Notes: a model not told the origin generated them from the letters alone. DNA of 64,000 nt from Shewanella denitrificans OS217 (GCF_000013765.1 NC_007954.1:1178001-1242000); one strand, 5' to 3'; positions 18,578-28,362 are shown, counted from the first letter of the stretch. Made by a program: numbers and translations.

Positions 18578-18860
18578 GCTTGATCTCAAATGTCATAAAA
18601 AGTGGTGACGCAAAATGCGTGGGGCTGCATTCTAGAACCAGCTTATATGAGTCGCAAATTTTGGCTGTCAAAGTGTGCGCTAGATCGACTTGCGGTCATG
18701 GACCTTATGGGGCGCGGGGCTTGTATGTGGTAAACCAGTATAATTCGCTCAAGATTTTAAAAAACTTGCATTTTTCTTCCATTTTGCCCGTCCACATTTT
18801 GTCTCAGCTGGTATAATCTTCAATTAAGAAAAACAAATAGCGCTATTGGATGCTAACCCT
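18578..18860. other. Spacer between trhP and the HDOD gene
   Basis: A 283-bp region between divergent genes. It must hold both promoters. I see no ORF with coding character and no clear operator; the run from 18755 to 18845 is AT-rich and is the likely promoter of the HDOD gene. Confidence 0.4.
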
Positions 18861-19703
18861 ATGACAGCAGAACATCAGGTCCTAGTTGGATTACTCAAAA
18901 AACTCAAAGAAGATGCCTTGGTGCTTCCGACCTTGCCTGAAGTGGCAATGCGAGTACAAGAAGTGGTCGCTCGTCCTGAGACTAGCCTCAAACAGGTGGG
19001 TGATATCATAGGTCAAGATGCGGCCATTTCAGCCCGTATTGTCAAAGTGGCCAACAGTGTGATGTATTGCCGTGGTCCTAAAGCCGAAAATATTCGCGCA
19101 GCGGTGAATCGCATCGGTCTGGTTAAAATTAAAACCATCGCCACTTCGGTTGCCATGGAGCAGTTGTTTATTTCAAGTAATGAGATGGTTTGGGAAGTCA
19201 TGGATGAGGTGTGGCACACCTCCATTGAGGTGACCGCGGCAGCAGGCTCAATACTGTTGATGTACAACAGACGCAACCCATCGAAAGCGTTAGACAGGGA
19301 AACCCTGACACTTGCAGGCCTAGTCCACAATATTGGGGCTTTACCTGTACTCACTGAAGCTGAATCTCAGCCCGAGCTGTTTACCAGCATAGATCAATTG
19401 CGTTTATTGGTGAGAAAGATGCAAGGGCCAATCGGCCGCGCCGTGTTGAAAAGTTGGGACTTCGCTCCAGAAGTGATGGAAGTGGTCGAGCGTTGGAGTG
19501 ATTTAAGTTATTTACCCGAAACAGTAAACTACGTCGATTTTATCCGCGCCGCCGCGTTTTATACTGGCGAGCTTCGTGCGGGAGATGAATTACAGCAGCG
19601 TCTAGGGGTGTTTGCCGAGCGAGGCTTACCTGTGACCCCTGAAGATTTAGCCAGCGATGAATTTATAGATACCTTTCACTCCATCAAACAAAGTTACCAC
19701 TAG
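18861..19703 (+). CDS. HDOD domain signalling protein
   Basis: A 280-residue protein in which the HDOD domain fills residues about 20-215, with LPTLPEVAMRVQEVV, the GQDAAISARIVKVANS helix and RIGLVKIKTIA all typical. The usual His/Asp pair of true HD hydrolases is not evident (LVHNIGALPV), as expected for HDOD proteins, which act by protein binding. I prefer the ATG at 18861 over an in-frame TTG at 18846. It is followed 56 bp later by a GGDEF/EAL gene, a common pairing, so a shared signalling role in c-di-GMP or motility control is likely but unproven. Confidence 0.88.
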   Translation: MTAEHQVLVGLLKKLKEDALVLPTLPEVAMRVQEVVARPETSLKQVGDIIGQDAAISARIVKVANSVMYCRGPKAENIRAAVNRIGLVKIKTIATSVAMEQLFISSNEMVWEVMDEVWHTSIEVTAAAGSILLMYNRRNPSKALDRETLTLAGLVHNIGALPVLTEAESQPELFTSIDQLRLLVRKMQGPIGRAVLKSWDFAPEVMEVVERWSDLSYLPETVNYVDFIRAAAFYTGELRAGDELQQRLGVFAERGLPVTPEDLASDEFIDTFHSIKQSYH

Positions 19704-19759
19704 ACTAGTTTTTCATTCCAATAGAGGGGCAGTTTTTAATTACAAGGAGTTAACTCATA

Positions 19760-21262
19760 GTGTCGGTCATTAATCTGCTTTTGTTAGTCATAACAGGGTT
19801 AACCGCTGTATTTATGATTGCCGCTTGTGTTTGCTTATTATTTTTACGCCGCCAGATGGTTTTTTTATCCAGCTTGACCCAAGTCATCGAGTCATTAAAA
19901 ACTGAGGATAAACTGCTTAAATTTGACACTGTGCCTGTCTTGTTTCATCCACTAGTGCGGGCATTGCAACAACTCTTACAGCTCTCTCCTTTTTCCATCG
20001 AACATGACAAGCTGACTGGGCTTGCCAATCGAGTCGGCTTTAAACGCTACCTAAAACAGCAACTTCCTGTTAAAACTGGCATGCTAGTCTTAGTTGATAT
20101 TCAACGATTTCGCTTTGTAAATAACTTGTTTGGCTTCGCCTTTGGTGATTTGCTGCTGCAAGACTTCGCCAAAAGAGTCACATCTCTTAACCCCAGTCCT
20201 GATTTTGTATCGCGCATGAACGGCGATGAGTTCTTGCTATTTTATAAAAATGAGCTCAGCCCTGAGAGTTTGCTCATCATAAAGCAAAACTTACAAAGGG
20301 CGTTTGTCATAGAGAAAACGCCCATTAGCGTGAAAATGCAACTGGGTGTGTTAGAACTCAGCCATCATAATGCCGACATGAGCCTAATGTTGAGGCGTTT
20401 AGATCTGGCGTTGAAAAAAGCCAAGCAGAGTAAGAATGCCATGGCTTATTACCAACAAGATGACGATAAGGTGCAGTATCGAGAGCTGCTCATCATCAAC
20501 TCATTGCCCAAAGCCTTATTAGAAGGCCAGTTGCACTTGGTATATCAAGCCAAACTCGATTTACATACTGGTAACTGTCAACAAGTGGAAGCGCTTATTC
20601 GTTGGCAACACCCAAGCCTTGGCAAGCTGTCTCCTGCTGAATTTATCCCCTTAGTGGAATATGCTGGCATGATAGAGCTCATCAGCTTTTGGGTGTTAGA
20701 TAAAGTATTAGCCCAACAAGCCGCTTGGCAAGCCCAAGGAATGCAGGTCAAGGTGGCGGTCAATCTCTCCACCACGGACATAGATAACCCCCAATTGGCT
20801 GAGGAAATCAGCGCCAAACTTAAGCATTATCAAGTGCCTGCAGCGAACTTAATGATAGAGATGACTGAAAGCGTATTAATGGCCGATCTCGAACGCACCA
20901 TTAGCTGCTTAGAAGCCCTTAGAAAGATAGGCGTGAAACTCGCCATCGATGACTTCGGTACAGGTCACTCATCGCTAGCGTATCTGAGATTCTTACCTGT
21001 GGATGAAGTTAAAATCGATAAGGCTTTTTTGGAGGATTTTGACTCGGATAATAGAAGTAAACAATTGATTAAGAGTAGTATAGAATTGGCAAAAAATTTA
21101 GGCTTTGAAGTCACGGTCGAAGGGGTCGAGTCTAAAACAGTACTTGAGCAGCTTAAAAGTTTTGGCGTCGATACCATTCAAGGTGATTATTACGCTAAGC
21201 CCCTTGAGCCCGAGGCGTTTCAAACCCAATTCATTACCTTGAATCAGCAATTAAGCCATTAA
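19760..21262 (+). CDS. Membrane-anchored GGDEF/EAL protein, probable c-di-GMP phosphodiesterase
   Basis: A 500-residue protein. One or two N-terminal helices (residues about 4-28) anchor it. The GGDEF domain (about 85-235) carries MNGDEF at the active-site turn, so the first glycine is replaced by Asn and synthase activity is doubtful. The EAL domain (about 245-490) keeps the catalytic set: EALIRW, NLSTTD, EMTES, DDFGTGHSSL, KIDKAF, EGVE and IQGDYYAKP, so hydrolysis of c-di-GMP is expected. The start is GTG with AAGGAG 10 nt upstream. It is likely cotranscribed with the HDOD gene. Confidence 0.92.
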   Translation: MSVINLLLLVITGLTAVFMIAACVCLLFLRRQMVFLSSLTQVIESLKTEDKLLKFDTVPVLFHPLVRALQQLLQLSPFSIEHDKLTGLANRVGFKRYLKQQLPVKTGMLVLVDIQRFRFVNNLFGFAFGDLLLQDFAKRVTSLNPSPDFVSRMNGDEFLLFYKNELSPESLLIIKQNLQRAFVIEKTPISVKMQLGVLELSHHNADMSLMLRRLDLALKKAKQSKNAMAYYQQDDDKVQYRELLIINSLPKALLEGQLHLVYQAKLDLHTGNCQQVEALIRWQHPSLGKLSPAEFIPLVEYAGMIELISFWVLDKVLAQQAAWQAQGMQVKVAVNLSTTDIDNPQLAEEISAKLKHYQVPAANLMIEMTESVLMADLERTISCLEALRKIGVKLAIDDFGTGHSSLAYLRFLPVDEVKIDKAFLEDFDSDNRSKQLIKSSIELAKNLGFEVTVEGVESKTVLEQLKSFGVDTIQGDYYAKPLEPEAFQTQFITLNQQLSH

Positions 21263-21547
21263 AAACCCCAGCTTGTTTTGTTATTAATTTAAGTATTAGT
21301 CTAAGTTGTGAGGGTTACCTTGATTGCAGAGTCAGCCATGGTTAAAGCAGGGCTATTCTTGAATATCTAAATTATTACTTCCTTCCAATAAAGAGTGCTT
21401 AGCCTTAAAGTGATTGATAAGCAACTTATTAACTGGTAAGTTGTTAAAATAAATAATAATTTTAGCGTAAATAAGTCGAAGATTGAGAGATTGTTTTAGG
21501 ATGCTTTCCCGAAATTTGCGTTAATACGCTGTTAGGTTTACTCAGAA

Positions 21548-21943
21548 ATGCGCATTTTTCTAGCATGGATAACTCTGATTTCATTCACTTTAGCTTCAAT
21601 ACCTTTGGTTGAGCTAAAAGGCACGGAATTAGTGATTTTCATTTTATTTGGTTTTTTTTCGTCGGCTTTGACTACAAAGTCTTTTTTCAATGATTTGAAG
21701 GGAATAAGTCTTTCAAGCTGGAAAGTAACCACTAATGGGCGAAAATGGCTTGTATCTATTGTAGGGATACTGTGTGGTGTTTGTAATTACTTTTCGTTGG
21801 CTTTAGTTGTGAAACATCTAGACCACCTACAAGGATTTTGGTTAGTAATTATATACGGTTTACTAGTTATTTTGCCGAGTTCATTATGTGGCTACTTTTT
21901 CGAAAGGGTATTTATTTGGGGTAAGTATTCGTTGCAAAAGTAA
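21548..21943 (+). CDS. Small hypothetical membrane protein
   Basis: A 131-residue hydrophobic protein with about three predicted transmembrane segments (residues 3-20, 28-45 and 68-120 as one or two helices) and basic loops. I do not recognise a family. The ribosome site before the ATG is weak. A sequence GTTAGGT, which fits the integron core-site pattern GTTRRRY, lies 10 bp before the start, and an integron-like region begins downstream, so this may be cassette material, but a 7-base match alone is weak. The base composition is more AT-rich than neighbouring core genes. Confidence 0.5.
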   Translation: MRIFLAWITLISFTLASIPLVELKGTELVIFILFGFFSSALTTKSFFNDLKGISLSSWKVTTNGRKWLVSIVGILCGVCNYFSLALVVKHLDHLQGFWLVIIYGLLVILPSSLCGYFFERVFIWGKYSLQK

Positions 21944-22386
21944 ACCTAAAAAAGTAATTAAACAAAGAACACAAAACAGCAGTTTTGTGCTCCTTCTTCG
22001 CCAAGATTAGTCTGCTATTTTGTGCCTTTTATTACGGCGCTGGCGGATCCCCTCATAATTTCGGTCTGCCAGCGGTATGAACCAGTTAGATATATTCGTT
22101 TAATACCCAGTATATTATCGACAACTTTTTTAACGGAATTGGGTGTTAATTCTTGCCTTCGTCGTACTTTTTTCTAGTCAGACAACTGATATTACCGCGC
22201 GATGTTTGATGCTTATATTATAAGAATGAGGGCATTGTTTTTTGAGTAAATCGTGTAATATATGCTTAAGTTTGCCAGCAACACATATGGTGTTAGTTTT
22301 AGTAGCCATCTTGAGTAAGAGTGGCGAAATTGATTAGAACAGATAGCACCATGCGTGTCTACTAAATTGAAAATAAAAGCAATTAT
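21944..22386. other. AT-rich gene-free region upstream of the FRG gene
   Basis: No ORF with coding character is visible. Two inverted repeats occur: CACAAAAC with GTTTTGTG at about 21970-21989, a possible terminator of the membrane-protein gene, and CGCTGGC with GCCAGCG at 22038-22074. The rest looks like low-complexity accessory DNA. Confidence 0.4.
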
Positions 22387-22416
22387 CAGGGGATTCCCTA
22401 GAACAGGGCGTTAAAT
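22387..22416 (+). repeat. Integron attC-like 3' half site
   Basis: The sequence ends in CAGGGCGTTAAAT. It resembles the 3' end of Vibrio-type attC sites (CCCTTAG then GGGCGTTA) and contains GTTAAAT, a fit to the core site GTTRRRY. The FRG start codon lies 22 bp further on, the spacing expected of a cassette gene. The 5' half of the site is not recognisable. Confidence 0.45.
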
Positions 22417-22438
22417 TTTACTAGGGTTATGAATTTAT

Positions 22439-23260
22439 ATGATTAGGGAAATAAGGATTACTTCTTTTGAAGGTTTAATCTCTGAAATGGAAAGTCTTGG
22501 TAAGGAACTATGGTTCAGAGGTGTAACAAATAAAAATTACTCTTTGATTCCTGGTTCAGTTCGTTTTGATTTGAATGGTTGGAAAGAGGTAAGTGCCGTT
22601 TTAGATTTTATGGCATCCTATCAAAATCATCATGACTATATTGAAAGTAACTGGGAGTTGTATAGTTTGATGCAACATTATGGTTTCCCGACACGATTAC
22701 TCGATTGGTCAACATCTGTAATAGTGGCCTTGTATTTTGCACTAGACGGTGATGCAGATGTGGATGATGCCGGAAGTGCTATTGATCGTGTTGTTTGGGG
22801 GATGACTACCGGGATGCTAAATAACCTTAATTTTCTAAATCGACGTGTGATACCTACAGCAATAGGAAAGGCCACAACTGGAGAGAAATATTTGCCAAGC
22901 CCTCTACGTAAAAAAGAGGGTGATGATTTTGAGTTTGAAAAAAACCCTCTTGCTGTAAAAATGCCTTTCACTAACAAGCGAGTAAGTGCGCAAAAAGGAT
23001 GCTTTACCATTCATGGAAGCAACCCTAAAGGAATCGAAGAAATCATGGAAGAGAATGGACTTGGATCAGAGTTGATAAAATTTGTCTTCGATGAAGAAGC
23101 GGCTATGGCAATACGTAAAACATTGTATAAGTTAGATATAAATGAAGACGATATATATCAAGACTTAAACTCACTTTCTAAGCGCATTGTACTGGTCAAC
23201 CCAAATTGGACACTTTTAGTTGAGAATTTTCAAATTCTACAGGTGACAGATCACCATTAG
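22439..23260 (+). CDS. FRG domain protein, 3' end altered by an IS3-family insertion
   Basis: A 273-residue protein with the FRG domain. ELWFRGVTNKNY gives the name-giving Phe-Arg-Gly motif, YGFPTRLLDWSTS is the conserved central motif, and NKRVSAQKGCFTIHG is the family's late Arg-x-x-Ala-Gln element. The last 22 residues lie inside the IS terminal sequence, which starts at 23193. The natural C-terminus is therefore replaced, although the IYQDLNSLSKRI helix usually close to the end of these proteins is intact. FRG proteins occur in defence islands and some are toxic effectors; the catalytic activity is not established. The gene sits between attC-like half sites, which suggests an integron cassette. 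Confidence 0.8.
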   Translation: MIREIRITSFEGLISEMESLGKELWFRGVTNKNYSLIPGSVRFDLNGWKEVSAVLDFMASYQNHHDYIESNWELYSLMQHYGFPTRLLDWSTSVIVALYFALDGDADVDDAGSAIDRVVWGMTTGMLNNLNFLNRRVIPTAIGKATTGEKYLPSPLRKKEGDDFEFEKNPLAVKMPFTNKRVSAQKGCFTIHGSNPKGIEEIMEENGLGSELIKFVFDEEAAMAIRKTLYKLDINEDDIYQDLNSLSKRIVLVNPNWTLLVENFQILQVTDHH

Positions 23261-24005
23261 CAGAATGAAGTCGCTCCAAGTTGTAATATTTCATGTAAGC
23301 AGTCACATCTTGCTTCATAAACTCCCTTGTTGGTTGAGCAACTTTAAAAATCCAATCGTGTTTCAAACTACCAAAGAAACGTTCAACGACGGCATTATCC
23401 CAACACGCACCCACATCCCCCATACTGGCTCGGATACCATAGCTCGATAGCAGCTTACCGAATTGCTTGCTGGTATACTGTGAGCCTCGGTCACTGTGAA
23501 ATACCAGCCCTCTGGCCGGTTGACGCAGGTTGTAGGCTTTCATTAATGCCTTAGATATCAAATCCGTGGTCATACGCTTGTCTATGTGCCATCCAACAAT
23601 CCGGCGTGAATATAAATCCATTACCACTGCCAAGTACATCCAGCCTTCACCTGTCTTTAAATAGGTCACGTCACCTGCCCAAACCTGATTTGCGGATACT
23701 GGGTTAAAGTTCATGTTTAACAGATTATCAGCCACTGCATCAGAGTGTTTTCGCTGTGTCGTCACCTTGTAAGCTCGTCGCTGGGTAGCTTTGAGTCGAA
23801 GGCGGTGCATAATTTTACGAACGAGATAGCGACCAACCTGGTAGCCTTCCTTGCGCAATTTCTTCACCATTTCACGATTCCCTAAGCTGCCTCGACTTTG
23901 CTTAAATAGCTGTCGAACAAGGCGATAAAGCTTCAATGTTTCAAGGCTTATCACATTTGTAGGGCGTTTATGCCAATCGTAATAGCCTGACTTACTGACA
24001 CTCAT
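23196..24005 (-). CDS. IS3-family transposase OrfB
   Basis: The catalytic half of the transposase with an rve-type integrase core. The DDE residues are visible: Asp in VWAGDVTYLKT, Asp in VFHSDRGSQYTS and Glu in WDNAVVERFFGSLKH, followed by the conserved YNLERLHSANGDLSPVEFE tail. The open frame continues upstream of the ATG at 24005 through QQSNLFPIALLCRV to the orfA overlap, so the working protein is the OrfAB fusion made by frameshifting. The stop lies inside the left terminal repeat, normal for this family. Confidence 0.93.
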   Translation of the reverse strand: MSVSKSGYYDWHKRPTNVISLETLKLYRLVRQLFKQSRGSLGNREMVKKLRKEGYQVGRYLVRKIMHRLRLKATQRRAYKVTTQRKHSDAVADNLLNMNFNPVSANQVWAGDVTYLKTGEGWMYLAVVMDLYSRRIVGWHIDKRMTTDLISKALMKAYNLRQPARGLVFHSDRGSQYTSKQFGKLLSSYGIRASMGDVGACWDNAVVERFFGSLKHDWIFKVAQPTREFMKQDVTAYMKYYNLERLHSANGDLSPVEFENSQLKVSNLG

Positions 24006-24064
24006 TACTCGACATAACAGTGCTATAGGGAACAGGTTTGATTGCTGTTTGATGAAGCGAAATT

Positions 24065-24355
24065 TTACTTCATTTCTCTCGCAAAGAAGGCACTTGCCTT
24101 TTTTAGAATTTCTTTCTCCATGCGTAATTCTTTGTTTTCTCTACGCAATCTTTTTAACTCATCACGTTCCGATTCTTCTAAGGCGATACCTTGTTGTAGG
24201 GCTTGGTGTTTTTCCTTCCAGTTGTAAAGCAGACTAGTGCTAACCCCAAGAGACTTTGCTGCATCAGCAACGCTATAACCTTGCTCTAGCACCATCAAGA
24301 CGGCTTCATCTTTATATGCTTGAGGATAACTCTTATGTGATTTTTTTAGACTCAT
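24065..24355 (-). CDS. IS3-family transposase OrfA
   Basis: A 96-residue DNA-binding protein with a helix-turn-helix (GYSVADAAKSLGVSTSLLYNW, residues about 26-46) and a leucine-zipper-like coiled coil (LKRLRRENKELRMEKEILKK) used for multimerisation with OrfAB. The stop overlaps the OrfB frame. It binds the terminal repeats and regulates transposition. Confidence 0.92.
   Translation of the reverse strand: MSLKKSHKSYPQAYKDEAVLMVLEQGYSVADAAKSLGVSTSLLYNWKEKHQALQQGIALEESERDELKRLRRENKELRMEKEILKKASAFFAREMK
24098..24104 (-). other. A_AAA_AAG programmed -1 frameshift site
   Basis: On the minus strand the heptamer AAAAAAG is in the phase A AAA AAG in orfA (codons Leu-Lys-Lys). It is the canonical slippery sequence of IS3-family elements and would produce OrfAB by a -1 shift. 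The OrfB frame is open from here onward. Confidence 0.8.
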
Positions 24356-24417
24356 ATAGACCTCTTAATTTATTGACCATACTGTCTCAAAATTAAGTGT
24401 CCGATGGAATTAGACCA

Positions 24418-24669
24418 GAACACCTGCTTGTTAAGCTGTGTATCTATACCCTTGGAACTGGAACTGCGAGTTTCACACTTGTTTTATTGATTAATATAGT
24501 TGGTTTATGGTTTGGTTTTCAGCGAGATGAAAATGTATCTATTGAGAAAATAGGTTATTTTAATGTAATTTTATTTTTGATTAGCATCGGAGTTTTGGCT
24601 TTTTTAAGCTATGGTTTTATTTTCTACCTCATTAATAAAATTTTTAATTTTAATGTGAATAATCATTAG
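24418..24669 (+). pseudogene. 5'-truncated small membrane protein gene next to the IS
   Basis: The frame is open from the IS edge to a TAG at 24667-24669 and encodes about 83 residues with two hydrophobic helices (residues about 9-30 and 47-73 of the remnant). An ATG at 24397 lies inside the IS right end and would add seven IS-encoded residues. The natural start appears to have been removed, or replaced, by the insertion. The stop is followed 5 bp later by an attC-like sequence, the usual position of a gene in an integron cassette. No family recognised. Confidence 0.55.
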
Positions 24670-24674
24670 ATTGC

Positions 24675-24710
24675 TTATAACAAGCGCTTCAACCAAGGAC
24701 GCAACGCCTT
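24675..24710 (+). repeat. Integron attC-like 5' half site
   Basis: The sequence TTATAACAAGCGCTTCAA followed by GGACGCAACGCC matches the 5' half of Vibrio/Shewanella attC repeats (TAACAAACGCCTCAA then GGAC and CAACGC). It starts 5 bp after a stop codon. The complementary 3' half is missing, so the site is truncated and no longer recombinogenic as it stands. No integrase gene occurs in the window. Confidence 0.65.
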
Positions 24711-24864
24711 GAATAAATATGGACACCCAACACTAATCGGTTAATTTAGCTCCTTCGATTAAACTCGGGAAAGTCGAAGACAGTTCAACTCTTTCACCCA
24801 TGGTTAAACTTTGACAGTAGTCTTTTGAGTCTTCAGGTTACGCTAATGCTTAGCTAATATTTAG

Positions 24865-25296
24865 CTATGCCGAGGTAAAGTTATGCTGTAGCTGGGCCAT
24901 CAGCGCCATAGGCATGGGTACTAACTGACGCGCCTTATTCATGCACACCATTTCAATGGTGGCCGTGACCGCGGCTTTTTGACTATTAGGGCGCCAAATG
25001 GATTGCTGCCACACAGTGCGATACTTACTTTCGAAGTAAAATTGTGTCTGCACATCGACGATTTCCGCAAATTCCACCCCATCATGACACAACATATCGC
25101 TGCGATAGACAGCAAAACCTAGCCCAAGTTGCTGCCACAGTTGGTTTAAGCGCTCAGCGCCAATCACATGTTCACGGGCACGTTCGAAATATTTAAGAAA
25201 ATTAGGATGATATACAACCCCTGAAAAATCAGTATCTTCGTAATAAATTTGCACTGGAAAGTGGTAAATTGGACTGATTGCAGCTGGGCTGGACAT
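24865..25296 (-). CDS. Acyl-CoA thioesterase, 4-hydroxybenzoyl-CoA thioesterase family
   Basis: A 143-residue hotdog-fold thioesterase. The active-site motif YYEDTDFSGVVYHPNFLKYFERARE contains the catalytic Asp of the YbgC/4HBT group. Later segments FYFESKYRTVWQQSIW form the central strands. It is not next to tol genes, so it is a YbgC-like paralogue rather than ybgC of the Tol-Pal operon. It ends at a region with the truncated attC-like site and starts 13 bp after the next gene's stop, so the two minus-strand genes are probably one transcript. Substrate unknown. Confidence 0.88.
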   Translation of the reverse strand: MSSPAAISPIYHFPVQIYYEDTDFSGVVYHPNFLKYFERAREHVIGAERLNQLWQQLGLGFAVYRSDMLCHDGVEFAEIVDVQTQFYFESKYRTVWQQSIWRPNSQKAAVTATIEMVCMNKARQLVPMPMALMAQLQHNFTSA

Positions 25297-25308
25297 GGCG
25301 TAGATGAC

Positions 25309-26220
25309 TCAATTTTTCAAAGGAAGCAGGAGTTTAGCGTATTGTCCCTGACTTTTCAGCTTGATTAAGCCTTCATCGAGTTTTTTTGCTAACAGTGATG
25401 AATTTGGTTGTTGCTTGGAAAACGCGACAAAAATGTCACTCTGGTGATTGTTAAATATCGGCTGGATTTCTTCATTAACGCCCATCTGAGTGAGCTGCTC
25501 CTTGGCCACGGCATCAAACATCACGGCTAAATCAATTCGGTTGACTAACAACATGTTGATCAATTGCATCTGGTTATTGGCAATAAATAGTACCCAGTCT
25601 TTTTGCTTCACCAATTGGGGAAATTCATCGCCGTATTCGTAGCCTTTGATGACGCCAATCACAGCCTTCGGGGCTAAGTCATATTTACTTTTGGCGCTGA
25701 TGGGGTGCGATTTATGCTGATAGAAAGAGGCGGAGGCCTGAAACAATGGTTGCTGACCGAAGATGAATTTATCTTGAGTGCTAACTTCTCTGGTGACATT
25801 AAAGACACCGTCCACATTGCCGCGTTCAGCCATTCGAAGGCCACGAGAGTAAGGCACAACTAAGGTTTCCACGCGGATGCCCACTTCAGCAAAGGCAGAC
25901 TTGACCAGTTGATGAGAAATACCCTTGCCAAACTGATCGGCAAAAGGGGGCCAGCTGTCTTCTGCGGCTAAGATGATGCTGTTCACTTGTGATTGGGTGC
26001 CGTGCTCATGGGATAATTGCTGGGTTAACACTTCAACATCAATTAACTTGGCATGCTCAGCAAGGCTAGTGCCACTAAAGGTGATCAAACTTAAACAAGC
26101 AAGAACCGCGAATAAAGGTCGAGCAGATAGGGCACCTTGACCCATAAATAAGCCCGTTATGGCTAAGGCTTGAGATAATACCCTGAGCAAATTGCCGTGT
26201 ATCGATGCGCTGAACATCAT
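25309..26220 (-). CDS. Periplasmic solute-binding family 3-like protein
   Basis: A 303-residue protein with a long hydrophobic N-terminus; cleavage is likely after TSLAEH-type residues near 54, and the actual start may be the Met at residue 26 (MGQGALSARPLF). The mature part matches the SBP_bac_3 fold: AAEDSWPPFADQFGKGISHQL at the start, AERGNVDGVFNVTRE in the middle, and a last segment LDEGLIKLKSQGQYAKLL. Such orphan proteins without transporter genes are common in Shewanella and their ligands are mostly unknown. It is upstream of the thioesterase gene. Confidence 0.82.
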   Translation of the reverse strand: MMFSASIHGNLLRVLSQALAITGLFMGQGALSARPLFAVLACLSLITFSGTSLAEHAKLIDVEVLTQQLSHEHGTQSQVNSIILAAEDSWPPFADQFGKGISHQLVKSAFAEVGIRVETLVVPYSRGLRMAERGNVDGVFNVTREVSTQDKFIFGQQPLFQASASFYQHKSHPISAKSKYDLAPKAVIGVIKGYEYGDEFPQLVKQKDWVLFIANNQMQLINMLLVNRIDLAVMFDAVAKEQLTQMGVNEEIQPIFNNHQSDIFVAFSKQQPNSSLLAKKLDEGLIKLKSQGQYAKLLLPLKN

Positions 26221-26399
26221 AAAATCCTTTTTATCGCTTAAATTAATTAAACTCGGCTTATATTAACCTTCGGCTAGAGTAGCATCAGTTATTATAGGTT
26301 CCATAATGATTTGTTACTAACGGTGAGCTTAAATAGAGTGATTCGGAATAATCGTTACCCTATAAATAGAGAGTGACACTGAATATAAGCCGCTATGAT

Positions 26400-26828
26400 T
26401 TAGCGGGTAAATTTAGTTTCTAAGATCACCGCAGAGTTGGTGCGCTCAACCCCATCTAAGTTGCCAATATCATCAAGCAAGTGGCTGAGTTCTTCAGTGG
26501 TCTGGGCTTGCACCACCGCAATCAAGTCATATTCACCGGATATGGCATACAGGGCCGAAATCTTGTGCATCTTTCTGAGTTCCACATTGGTTTTAGTGGT
26601 GAACTTTTGCTTCACCTTAATGGACACATGAGCCGAGACTAAGTTACTGATATAGGCTTCGCCGTACTCCACCACATAGCCTTTAATGATGCCATTTTGC
26701 TCAAGCTTAGCGATGCGAGCCTGTACGGTTGAGCGGGATAAGTCTAGGCTGCGGGCTAGGTCTGAGATGCTCATTCTGGCATTGTTTCTTAATAGCGACA
26801 GTAGTCGTTCATCTTCTTTGTTTATCAT
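26400..26828 (-). CDS. Lrp/AsnC family transcriptional regulator
   Basis: A 142-residue regulator with an N-terminal winged helix-turn-helix (DERLLSLLRNNARMSISDLA then LSRSTVQARIAKLE) and a C-terminal RAM domain (about residues 70-140) with the ligand-loop sequence SGEYDLIAVVQA. I prefer the ATG at 26828; a GTG three codons earlier is possible. It is divergent from argD/astC across a 166-bp gap, so control of arginine or ornithine catabolism, and of itself, is a reasonable inference. Confidence 0.9.
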   Translation of the reverse strand: MINKEDERLLSLLRNNARMSISDLARSLDLSRSTVQARIAKLEQNGIIKGYVVEYGEAYISNLVSAHVSIKVKQKFTTKTNVELRKMHKISALYAISGEYDLIAVVQAQTTEELSHLLDDIGNLDGVERTNSAVILETKFTR

Positions 26829-26976
26829 ATTGCTCACAATGACCAGTTGGTTGGTTAAATTGGTAGATTTTAGCGTAATTTTGTTAAATCTGCAGCTGCA
26901 TTTCGCTATTTGTGCTCAATATAATAAAGGAATAACTAAATTACTCGCCGCACACTGGGTTGCAGCAAGTTCATAA

Positions 26977-28212
<1,236 letters not shown>

Positions 28213-28213
28213 C

Positions 28214-28290
28214 GAGACGCGATTAAGCTTTTAATCGTCAGGTAAATTCGGGCGCTAGCTTCAGGCTAATGCCCGAATTTATCTCGTCTC
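28214..28290 (+). other. Structured element in the argD-astA spacer (three-way-junction-like)
   Basis: An outer stem GAGACG (28214-28219) with CGTCTC (28285-28290) encloses two perfect hairpins: CGATTAA/TTAATCG at 28220-28237 with a 4-nt loop, and TAAATTCGGGC/GCCCGAATTTA at 28243-28281 with an inner TAGC/GCTA helix. No T run follows, so it is unlikely to be a simple terminator. It starts 1 bp past the argD stop. It may stabilise or process the mRNA, or set the argD to astA ratio. Confidence 0.65.
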
Positions 28291-28362
28291 CTTGGTAAAC
28301 AGAACATCAGAGTTCACTCATCAGCTCTGCTTGCCAAGAATGTTTTATCATGGAAACCGCTT

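Larger units (their letters stand above)
23193..24417 (-). mobile_element. IS3-family insertion sequence
   Basis: A 1225-bp element bounded by imperfect inverted repeats that begin TGGTC at both ends and share GGACACTT at positions 16-23 and TTGAG near position 30. It carries overlapping orfA and orfB on the minus strand with a frameshift signal between them. Flanking triplets (TAC left, GAA right) do not match, so there is no target duplication; a deletion next to the element or replacement of one flank is likely. The element looks intact and possibly active. Confidence 0.9.

Noticed and set aside
21531..21537. GTTAGGT before the gene at 21548 as an integron core site
   Set aside because: It matches GTTRRRY, but a 7-base degenerate motif occurs often by chance and no attC arm accompanies it.
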